Shown one piece after another: positions 35,766 through 43,086 of a stretch of DNA of 64,000 nt. The DNA comes from Kiritimatiellia bacterium (lineage in GTDB: Bacteria > Verrucomicrobiota > Kiritimatiellia > JAAZAB01), in contig JAQUMN010000013.1 of the NCBI GenBank assembly GCA_028718125.1, positions 34,810-98,809 on the forward strand, read 5' to 3'. The translations under genes and the position numbers were made by a program. The notes below the pieces were generated by a model. The model did no database searches. It was given only the letters and a program-made list of their open reading frames with translations, and was not told the DNA's origin. The stretch's first letter is position 1. Every line of letters begins with the position of its first letter.

Positions 35766-35940
35766 GGAGAATGATATGAGCAAGCTTTGTGCCTGGACAG
35801 ATCAGCCGTGTTTTTGAAGAAAGCAAGAAGCCCGCTGTATATCCTTCGCAAAATGTGAAGCGTCCCGAGGCAACCTGCCCGCAATGCCATGCATAACATT
35901 GCAGGCGGGACTGCGGGGCAACCTGCTCTGCCGGAGTAAC
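35766..35940 (+). pseudogene. Remnant of a GT2 glycosyltransferase 3' end plus its trailing repeat
   Basis: Sequence 35766-35863 matches the last 90 or so bases of the GT2 gene ending at 29425 (shared block TTTTTGAAGAAAGCAAGAAG), with a two-base deletion that breaks the frame. The following 75 bases match the hairpin repeat at 29426-29502. No upstream body of the gene remains. It marks an old duplication or replacement and sits just before the GT39-like gene. Confidence 0.75.
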
Positions 35941-35990
35941 ATTGGCTGCGACGGGATCGGGCGGAAGCCGTGACCGGAATAGGCGGGGAA

Positions 35991-37961
35991 ATGAGGCCAT
36001 TCATTAATACTATTTTTATTTTATTGGGGGGGGTGGCCGTTTTTTTTCGGTTTTGGCTGCTGGGCCTGTCGCCGTTTAAAGCGGATACCATGGAATTTTA
36101 CAAGCTCGCGCTCCGGAATCAAAGCCTTGTCGAACTTTGGAAAAACCCGCCATGGATGAACCAGATCCCCCTCAACGAGACGCTGAGCTTGCTGATGGTC
36201 AAGGCCGGATTCTTGGCGACGCCGTTTGTTGTGCGACTGCCATTCGCGGTTATGGGGATTCTCGCGCTTTTCTTTGTCTGGCGGTTTGCCCGCCGCTGGT
36301 TCGGAGCCGGTGCGGCTCTGCTGACACTGTTGCTGGCGGTCTTTAATCCGTACCAGCTCTATTTTTCGCGGGCGGCATATCATTATTCAGGAGCGATCTG
36401 CTGGTCGGCGGCGCTTTTCTGTGCTTTTTGGGCAATAAAGGAACACTTGCAGAACGGGCGCTTGCCTTCTTTAAGCACTTGGCTCGGGTGGTTTTTGGCA
36501 GCCGCCCTGGCCTGTCACATGCACTTGTCTACATGGATGGTTGTTAGTTTGCAGGCCCTGTTGATTTTTATTTTCGGCTTTTTGGCTTTTGGGAAACGCC
36601 CGGAGGAACGACGCAGATTTCTGGTTTCGTTTTTCACTGGCGTTGTGTTGCTTGGAGCGGTGATGAGCCGGTGGGTATTCCGTGCGGTCAAAGAGGTTGC
36701 TCAAAACTCGATCGGTGGCGGGCATCATTTCGGGTTCGATGCAAAAACAGAATTTGCGCGGCTGTTGCCCGCCTATTTCGCCGGAGAAAATATTTTTGCT
36801 GTAATTCTGTTGTTCATTTTTATCCTACTGGCGGTGGCGGCGTTGTTCAGTCCGGCTGAAAAAGGCGGTCGTTACCGGTCGCTGGCGTGGATTTGCGCGC
36901 TGCATCTGACGGTGGTCATGGGCTATATCGTAGCGGTGGGCGGCGGCGTGGCAAAAATAGCTTATTTTTCCGCCATCTGGCCGCACTTCATTCTATTGAT
37001 GGGAATCGGCGCATTTAGGGGAATTCAAGCGCTGGCATCCGGATCATGGCGCAAGGCTATGTATGGGCTGCTCGCCGGCGGTTACCTGGCGCTCACCGCA
37101 TGGCCCGTTTATGCCATCATCCATCTGGAAGGCACCCCGACGCCTTATTATAAAATCAACGACTGGGTGGTAAAAAATTTGCCGTCCGGGGCGCCGGTGT
37201 TGACCGACCGCTGGTTAGATCCATGGAACGAACTTGCCGTGCACAATCCCGGTGGCATCAACTACACCTTTACGGTTCCTGATGAACCATTCGAAACTTA
37301 CTGCCAGTTCAACTGGCGCCGAACGGCTGAACAGTTTTTTGAAAAATATCCGGACGCTGCTTTTTTGGAATTGAGTCGCGGAAAATACGAAGATATATTG
37401 GGGCCATGGGATTTTCCGCGACGGTATTTTGCCCAGTCGGTTTCGATCACGAACGAGGCGGCCATGACGTTGCGGCGCTGGAAAATATTTCCGGAATGGG
37501 ATTACGCCGCGGCGAATACCAATCGCGTAGTGATCCGGATTTTCTACAACACCCGCGAGGACGTGATCCGGCATGCGCGCGAACAGGGACGGGCCGCGTT
37601 GGTGTTATATGAGCCTACCTGGGGTTACGTCAAGCTATGGCAGCAGCTCAAGGATTTCCGCGACTGGCGTATTTTGGAAAAGCAGGCGGTCTTGGATGTC
37701 TATAACTTGACCGCCTCCACGAACCGCGTAACATTCAAAATACGCGGCATGGCGCTCAATGGCTCAAAACGCGTTTTCATTGACGGCGGCGGAGGGCAAT
37801 ATCATGATTTTCGCCATCTGCAATTGGAAGAATGGGCCGTAAAAGACGTTGCGCTTATGCCGGGACTTAACAAAATTGTCTTTTCGGACTCCTTGTGGTC
37901 GGTGTCCAAAATCCCGCTGCTGGTGGATCAGGTGGCCGTTCTGACGACAGACGGCAGATAA
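35991..37961 (+). CDS. GT39/ArnT-like membrane glycosyltransferase (GT-C)
   Basis: A 656-residue integral membrane protein with about ten to twelve helices in the first 410 residues, starting IFILLGGVAVFFRFWLLGL, then a roughly 240-residue soluble extracytoplasmic domain. An acidic first-loop motif (FKADTMEFYKL) stands where GT-C enzymes have their catalytic Asp/Glu, and FSRAAYHYSGAICWSAALF resembles the PMT/ArnT helix region. It would transfer a sugar from a polyprenyl-phosphate donor, such as that made by the GtrB-like enzyme, to a glycan, lipid or protein outside the membrane. I place the start at ATG 35991 rather than GTG 35970. It follows a decayed region of glycosyltransferase remnants. 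Confidence 0.83.
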   Translation: MRPFINTIFILLGGVAVFFRFWLLGLSPFKADTMEFYKLALRNQSLVELWKNPPWMNQIPLNETLSLLMVKAGFLATPFVVRLPFAVMGILALFFVWRFARRWFGAGAALLTLLLAVFNPYQLYFSRAAYHYSGAICWSAALFCAFWAIKEHLQNGRLPSLSTWLGWFLAAALACHMHLSTWMVVSLQALLIFIFGFLAFGKRPEERRRFLVSFFTGVVLLGAVMSRWVFRAVKEVAQNSIGGGHHFGFDAKTEFARLLPAYFAGENIFAVILLFIFILLAVAALFSPAEKGGRYRSLAWICALHLTVVMGYIVAVGGGVAKIAYFSAIWPHFILLMGIGAFRGIQALASGSWRKAMYGLLAGGYLALTAWPVYAIIHLEGTPTPYYKINDWVVKNLPSGAPVLTDRWLDPWNELAVHNPGGINYTFTVPDEPFETYCQFNWRRTAEQFFEKYPDAAFLELSRGKYEDILGPWDFPRRYFAQSVSITNEAAMTLRRWKIFPEWDYAAANTNRVVIRIFYNTREDVIRHAREQGRAALVLYEPTWGYVKLWQQLKDFRDWRILEKQAVLDVYNLTASTNRVTFKIRGMALNGSKRVFIDGGGGQYHDFRHLQLEEWAVKDVALMPGLNKIVFSDSLWSVSKIPLLVDQVAVLTTDGR

Positions 37962-38129
37962 CAGACGACGGATAACCGGCGAAGAAGTCAGCGTCAATGT
38001 GCCCGCCACAGGTTGACGGAGGTCTGAGATATCAGGACCGCTGCTTGGCGCTCTCGTGTTTTCGTCGCCGCCGCAAGCGCCATCATACAATAATGCCTGT
38101 TAATGTGGCGGCATAAGCTTCTGTGAGGC

Positions 38130-38825
38130 TTATCCATTGATAAGGTCTAAAAATAATCGCCAAAAAAATAAATAGGATTTGCGATATGTCGGCAATTTGG
38201 AAGCGCCCCATTTACGTTCGTATTCATGGGTGGCCACTTCGGTTACTCTCAGCTTATGTTTTAAACATTGAACAATCATATGTTGCTCAATGTCAAAATC
38301 GTTCGCTTTCAAGTTGAGTTGCATGGCGGCGTTTCGTTTGATTGCCCGGAAACCGTTGAGACACTCCGTGAGATGGGATTTCCATCGATAGTTAATCACC
38401 AAAATTAAAAACCCGCTACCCACGCTGCGCAAATAGGTGCTAATATCACCTTTCCATTCATCGCTGCCGCCTTTAAATCGCGATCCGATAACAAAATCCG
38501 CTTGATCTTTTACCAAGGGCGCAATTAAAGCCGGAATCATTTTGGGATCATGCGATCCATCGGCGTCCATAAACACGATAATATCCCCCGTGACGTTTTG
38601 AATGCCGACTTTATACGCGTCGCCCTTTCCTTTTTTATTGTCAGAAATCACTATCGCGCCTTGAGCTGCGGCGTAATCTACCGTCCGATCGCTGGAATGT
38701 CCGTCCACGACGATGATTTCATCCGCATACCCTTTTGCTGCGACTACCAATTGCCCGATTCCTTCCCCCTCGTTTTTAGCAGGTATGACAAGTGAAATCC
38801 GGGGTTGACAAAACCGGTCTTCCAT
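38130..38825 (-). CDS. GT2 glycosyltransferase (dolichol-phosphate mannosyltransferase-like)
   Basis: Short family 2 glycosyltransferase of 231 residues without a large membrane domain. Motifs: SLVIPAKNEGEGIGQLV near residue 10, IIVVDGHSSDRTV near 40, GKGDAYKVGIQNVTGD, and FMDADGSHDPKMIPAL near 88 (DxD). SHLTECLNGFRAIKRNAA lies in the acceptor region. It probably charges a polyprenyl phosphate or extends a glycan. GGAAAGG eight bases before ATG 38825 decides the start. It is the last gene of a minus-strand group with an epimerase, a radical SAM protein and a membrane protein. Its base composition is AT-richer than the housekeeping genes. Confidence 0.9.
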   Translation of the reverse strand: MEDRFCQPRISLVIPAKNEGEGIGQLVVAAKGYADEIIVVDGHSSDRTVDYAAAQGAIVISDNKKGKGDAYKVGIQNVTGDIIVFMDADGSHDPKMIPALIAPLVKDQADFVIGSRFKGGSDEWKGDISTYLRSVGSGFLILVINYRWKSHLTECLNGFRAIKRNAAMQLNLKANDFDIEQHMIVQCLKHKLRVTEVATHEYERKWGASKLPTYRKSYLFFWRLFLDLING

Positions 38826-38997
38826 ATCGTAAGCCTTTCCGCGCAAAATGGCTGCCTGCTGTTTGAATTGCTTCGGTCGTTTGGTTGATCCAAAAAAAGC
38901 TTTCTTTTCTGTTACATCACGCGCTTCAGAACCTGTGTGTCATAAAACGTTACCCGTTCAATTCCGTGAGGTTATGATCATTATTCAAGAGGGCGAT

Positions 38998-39867
38998 TTA
39001 AACGCCGATGCCGAACAATGCATTGCTTTCGTTGTCGATGTAATGGATCGATGCGGAATGTTCCGGCTTGACAATTTTATCCATATTAACACTTTTTATT
39101 TCTTCCGAAGAAGCAAGAAACGGGAGATGTAAATATTCAAGCCGCTTGCTTGCGGCAAGAGATATGCGATAGGGAAAATGCAAAAACCGTACCGGCGCAT
39201 ATTTTGATAAAATCCCCTCCAATACCATCCTATACGTGTATTCCATTTTCCCGATTACATTAAGGGTTACATTCGTAAATCGAGAGTCTTGGATTGTTGA
39301 TGCCATAAAATTCGAAAAAGCGCTAATGGGGACCGGCTGAACTTTGCCTTCTTGAGGACCGAATAAAGGAAAAACACGGAAGGTTCTGTAGAAGGATCGT
39401 ATGGTTTTCACGGAAAACGAGCTTTCCCCGATCAGCAAGGGAGCTCTAACAATCAGATAGGGTTGCCCCGTCGTTTTAAGGATTAGCTCCCCTTTTTGTT
39501 TCGAATGCGCATAGCCGCCCAAGCAATCGGCAAAAAGTACGTTTGTCGAGCTTAGATAAATCACTGGCAAATCCAGGCGGCGAGCGATGCCAAATACGGT
39601 TTCATTTACTTCGATATTATTGGCGGCCACGACCTGCGGTGCTCCGCGAATTTGCGCGGCCAGATGCACAATGCATGTTGCGCCGGAAGCACAAACATCC
39701 TCTGTCGTAAGAGCCCGGACATCTTTTACGACAAGCGTTTCCCGGGCATAATCAATCGTGTTTAATTTGCGCCGAATGCAGGATGCTATTCGGCAATGTG
39801 GTTTGAGCTTTTCGGCCAGTGTTTGCCCAACAAAGCCGTTTCGACCTGTTAAAAAAATCGTTTTCAC
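38998..39867 (-). CDS. NAD-dependent epimerase/dehydratase-like protein (SDR)
   Basis: Extended SDR protein of 289 residues. The NAD motif is TGRNGFVGQTLAEKL at residue 7, then IVHLAAQIRGAPQ, IYLSSTNVLFAD and the catalytic YAHSKQKGELIL (Tyr and Lys). LIVRAPLLIGES matches the substrate-binding strand. Its likely substrate is a nucleotide sugar. The ATG overlaps the stop codon of the upstream radical SAM gene (ATGA), so translation is coupled. The C-terminal 60 residues diverge from standard epimerases. Confidence 0.83.
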   Translation of the reverse strand: MKTIFLTGRNGFVGQTLAEKLKPHCRIASCIRRKLNTIDYARETLVVKDVRALTTEDVCASGATCIVHLAAQIRGAPQVVAANNIEVNETVFGIARRLDLPVIYLSSTNVLFADCLGGYAHSKQKGELILKTTGQPYLIVRAPLLIGESSFSVKTIRSFYRTFRVFPLFGPQEGKVQPVPISAFSNFMASTIQDSRFTNVTLNVIGKMEYTYRMVLEGILSKYAPVRFLHFPYRISLAASKRLEYLHLPFLASSEEIKSVNMDKIVKPEHSASIHYIDNESNALFGIGV

Positions 39868-41198
39868 ATGAATAATATCTTGGCCAAATTTCCGCCGTGT
39901 TTACGTAACCATGTAAGGCGGAAATAATAGGTAGCAAAGGAATTTACGGCTGTTTGTTCCAAAAATTCCTTGGAAAGCAAGGGGTGACGCCAGACCAGCT
40001 TCGAATAATTATAATCCTCCCAATCAACGGTTAGCAATTTGTCCCGGTACTTGTCGAATATCATTGTGCCCGGTTGGGGGGTGAAAATATTAAAATTAGC
40101 AAACATAGTATTCAGCGCTTTAGCAAAGGAAATCGTGTGGCACACGTTTTTTTCGGTCTCTTGCGGAAAGCCAATAATGTAATTGGCTTGCACCACAACC
40201 CCTTGAGATTCCAGGATGCCAACTTTGCGAACTATGTCGTCCTTGCTGTTGCCAATCCGTGAATTGGAGTTAAGCGTCGTTAGGTTGTCGCTTTCCACCC
40301 CGATAATCACATAGCCTAATCCGGCTCTGTGCATCAAGCGCAACTCGTCATCGTTGAATGTGTCGAGTCGGGCCTCGCAGCTCCAGCGGAGATTCAGCCC
40401 GCTATCGATTATACGCTCCATAAATCGATGAAACTCTTTGCGGTTTTCACCAAAATTCGGATCGCGAAACATGAAATATCGAATGTTGTGTTTATGATAA
40501 TAAAACTCGATGGTCTTGAAGGTATAGTCAACGCTAAATTGCCTTGCTTTACCAAAAAAAGCGGCGTAAGGGCAGTACTGGCATGTCATGCTGCAACCGC
40601 GTGATTTTTGAATACAGATTCCTTTTTTTCTTGAAAAAGGACGCTTGGCATATATGTGGCTTTTAAAAAAGGGCTCCCAGTCGATCGGTGGCAACGTGTC
40701 CAGATCCTCGGGACTATCGGATTGGATGGTTTTTTCGGATGGCAAACCTTCGCGTAGAATCTTTTGAAGAGCCAGATCGGGGCTTCCTACAATCACGCAA
40801 TCCGCTGAAGGAGAAAATATCTCCGGCATGACCGACGCAAACGCTCCCACCACGATCACAATCATCGTCGGAAACTTGGCTTTGATGTCCTTTACAAAGG
40901 TAACTTCGTTGCGATAGTCAACCATGCTGCTCAATACGATGGCCATCTTCGTCAAGGGGTGAATATCGTCGATATCGTGAGTGTGATAAGCCGTCACTTC
41001 ATGTCCGGCTGCTTTGCAGATGCCGGCCGCTTGTGCCAACATGATAGGTGGCGCATTGAACCGCGCGCTTAAATACCAGTTTAATATTGAGCCAAACAAA
41101 CTATTGGTTAAATGTATTTTTTTCCCAAAGCCGCCCGACATTTCCTTTGCTATATAACCCTTTTTCCGGGGTTTAACATCAATGACGGCGATTTTCAT
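39864..41198 (-). CDS. B12-type radical SAM protein
   Basis: Radical SAM enzyme of 444 residues with an N-terminal cobalamin-binding-like domain (IMLAQAAGICKAAGHEVTAY, VVGAFASVMPEIFSPSADCV) and the cluster motif KSRGCSMTCQYCPY near residue 195. Barrel strands follow: FMFRDPNFGENRKEFHRF, SCEARLDTFNDDELRLM and YVIIGVESDN. Likely role is modification of a lipid or glycan intermediate. I use ATG 41198 (MKIAVIDVKP), as the 15 preceding residues look unrelated. It is coupled to the downstream epimerase. With the gene at 30570 and the pseudogene at 34536, this is the third such protein in the island. Confidence 0.87.
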   Translation of the reverse strand: MKIAVIDVKPRKKGYIAKEMSGGFGKKIHLTNSLFGSILNWYLSARFNAPPIMLAQAAGICKAAGHEVTAYHTHDIDDIHPLTKMAIVLSSMVDYRNEVTFVKDIKAKFPTMIVIVVGAFASVMPEIFSPSADCVIVGSPDLALQKILREGLPSEKTIQSDSPEDLDTLPPIDWEPFFKSHIYAKRPFSRKKGICIQKSRGCSMTCQYCPYAAFFGKARQFSVDYTFKTIEFYYHKHNIRYFMFRDPNFGENRKEFHRFMERIIDSGLNLRWSCEARLDTFNDDELRLMHRAGLGYVIIGVESDNLTTLNSNSRIGNSKDDIVRKVGILESQGVVVQANYIIGFPQETEKNVCHTISFAKALNTMFANFNIFTPQPGTMIFDKYRDKLLTVDWEDYNYSKLVWRHPLLSKEFLEQTAVNSFATYYFRLTWLRKHGGNLAKILFM

Positions 41199-41255
41199 AT
41201 TTGGTTCCGAGCAGTCACTGGTCCGCGATGTGGAAAACCGCACATTCGGATTGGA

Positions 41256-42614
41256 TTATCGTCTTTTTTGTTTGGTTGGCGTCGGCGTTGGTGCAGCAAT
41301 TAAGCGCTGGCGGGCCTCCATCCAGTCCTTACATTGAAGGGAAATTAATGAAAGATTTTTGCCGAGGAGAATATACAACATGGGTAAATATGGAATATAG
41401 AAGGTCAAAGCGGCCATATGGATGTGATGCCACATGAAGCCCTTCATCAGGAAAGCCCAGGACAGGCTGGCCGCCAACCCCCACAGGGTGGCCGCGGTGA
41501 GGGCCAGCATCTTTTGACGTTCTTTCTCTATGCGCGGAAAAATGCGACCATCAAGCAGGCACACCATGCTGCAGGGTAGAAGGGCGAAGACGAAGGCGAA
41601 TAACGTTAGAAAGATGTGATACCCTGGAAACCTGTTTTGATAAAAAGGAATGCTTGCGACTGGTAACGTAAGATATTGTTCGAAAATCTGGAATATGGAT
41701 ATCTCCTTCGGCGCCGTCCAGTCGTGAATTGTATCCGAAGATCCGAAACTGCGATTATAAATTGCCTGGAATACGATCAGGGCCTTGTCGGAGTTATTGT
41801 AAAATAAATATCCTTGAATGGCAGTGGCCACAACGCCTACGGCCACCGCCATCATGGCCACCAGAACGGAGAGAAAAGTCCAGTAGGCTACACGCTTGAA
41901 TGGTTGCCGATTCAGTATTCCGTAAAATATCGGCCCTACGCCAACGCTGAGGACGATATTTGTAACGAATTCGTTGCAGCACAGACTAAGTGTCAGGTTG
42001 GCCAACCCAACGACGATGAGAAAATGATAAAACCTGAAGCGCGTGCCCTTGATAACGAATTGGAACAAAATAAACGACAATACAAAAGGCAACAAACGGA
42101 GAAAGTATACCTCATACATATTCCGTCCGATAAACACCAGCCAATCGGAAAGATTCAGGATGATCACCAGGGTGACGGCTGCACCCCAGCCGAAATGCTT
42201 TTTCACGAAAAATGCCAGAATGGTTAAGATCGTGGCAAGACACAGAGACATGGCCCAGTATCCGTGGCGGAGAAACGTGTTGAGATCGGAGGTGCTGTGG
42301 TAATAAAAAAAGCTGAAAACTTTGCCGTGCAAGGCAAAGGCCCGATCATATGTGTCGCCGGGATTGGGGTAGCCATAGAGAAAACCGCCCGTGCTGTGAA
42401 GTCCATCCTTTTTGATTTTAATCAAAGTGTTGTTAATGGCTGTCTGCACGTCCATTTGGAAAACCTCAAACACCCTGGGGCGCCACTGCTGAGGATTATA
42501 GGGGTCTCCCAATTCGAATAAATTACACATGAAGTTGGCGGCAAACAGCCACACAATGGCGGCAAACACCAGTGCCTGAACAATCCGCTTCGGCCAATTC
42601 ATAACGAATTCCAT
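41256..42614 (-). CDS. Multi-pass membrane protein of the glycan island, unrecognised
   Basis: I do not recognise the family. The 452-residue protein has roughly ten to eleven hydrophobic helices, including IVQALVFAAIVWLFAANF near the start and FWTFLSVLVAMMAVAVG-like stretches. A long first extracytoplasmic loop of about 90 residues follows helix 1, an arrangement seen in GT-C glycosyltransferases and polymer ligases. The C-terminus ends in a Pro/Thr tract and lysines (TPTPTKQKRR). ATG 42614 and 42602 are both possible starts. It is the first gene of the minus-strand group with the radical SAM, epimerase and GT2 genes, so a role in assembling or exporting the same glycan is inferred. Confidence 0.7.
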   Translation of the reverse strand: MEFVMNWPKRIVQALVFAAIVWLFAANFMCNLFELGDPYNPQQWRPRVFEVFQMDVQTAINNTLIKIKKDGLHSTGGFLYGYPNPGDTYDRAFALHGKVFSFFYYHSTSDLNTFLRHGYWAMSLCLATILTILAFFVKKHFGWGAAVTLVIILNLSDWLVFIGRNMYEVYFLRLLPFVLSFILFQFVIKGTRFRFYHFLIVVGLANLTLSLCCNEFVTNIVLSVGVGPIFYGILNRQPFKRVAYWTFLSVLVAMMAVAVGVVATAIQGYLFYNNSDKALIVFQAIYNRSFGSSDTIHDWTAPKEISIFQIFEQYLTLPVASIPFYQNRFPGYHIFLTLFAFVFALLPCSMVCLLDGRIFPRIEKERQKMLALTAATLWGLAASLSWAFLMKGFMWHHIHMAALTFYIPYLPMLYILLGKNLSLISLQCKDWMEARQRLIAAPTPTPTKQKRR

Positions 42615-43086
42615 GTGTCATTAAAGCTTTGCCGTAATTTGCAGTTGAATAACGGAACTGTAACAGATGGAGATAAAAAGAAAAGAAAAAACAATGATGT
42701 TAAGTGGTGTCTAATAACATCCTGCCTAATTAACGGTGACAGGTTGAATAGTCGAGGATTTAGTCTGGAGCCTCCATGGATATAGCATCATATTGCCGTT
42801 TTTTTAATGGGGTAGGTATAGGAGCCATCGTGCGCCGGTCTTTTCAATCATATGATTTTAACTGTGACGACTTCCGTGATGGTGGGTTTAGTAAGACCAC
42901 GTTTCGCTGGATCATGTCTAATCCACACCTTGCATGAAAGTCGGCGTTCGTGTAATATTTTGTCACTAAATACGACATGCGAGTTATTGCTTGCGCTGCT
43001 TCCCGTTTTACCAATGGGAATTGATTCGTCAAGTAACCATCTTTGATGACCGCGCAAAATCGACCCAGTGAGCAAGGATCAAGCCG
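42615..43086. other. 472-base divergent intergenic region
   Basis: Separates the minus-strand glycan group from the plus-strand histidine kinase gene and presumably carries both promoters. I see no open frame of interest, RNA gene or clear repeat. The left half is AT-rich (a run of A and G at 42670-42700). Confidence 0.5.
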
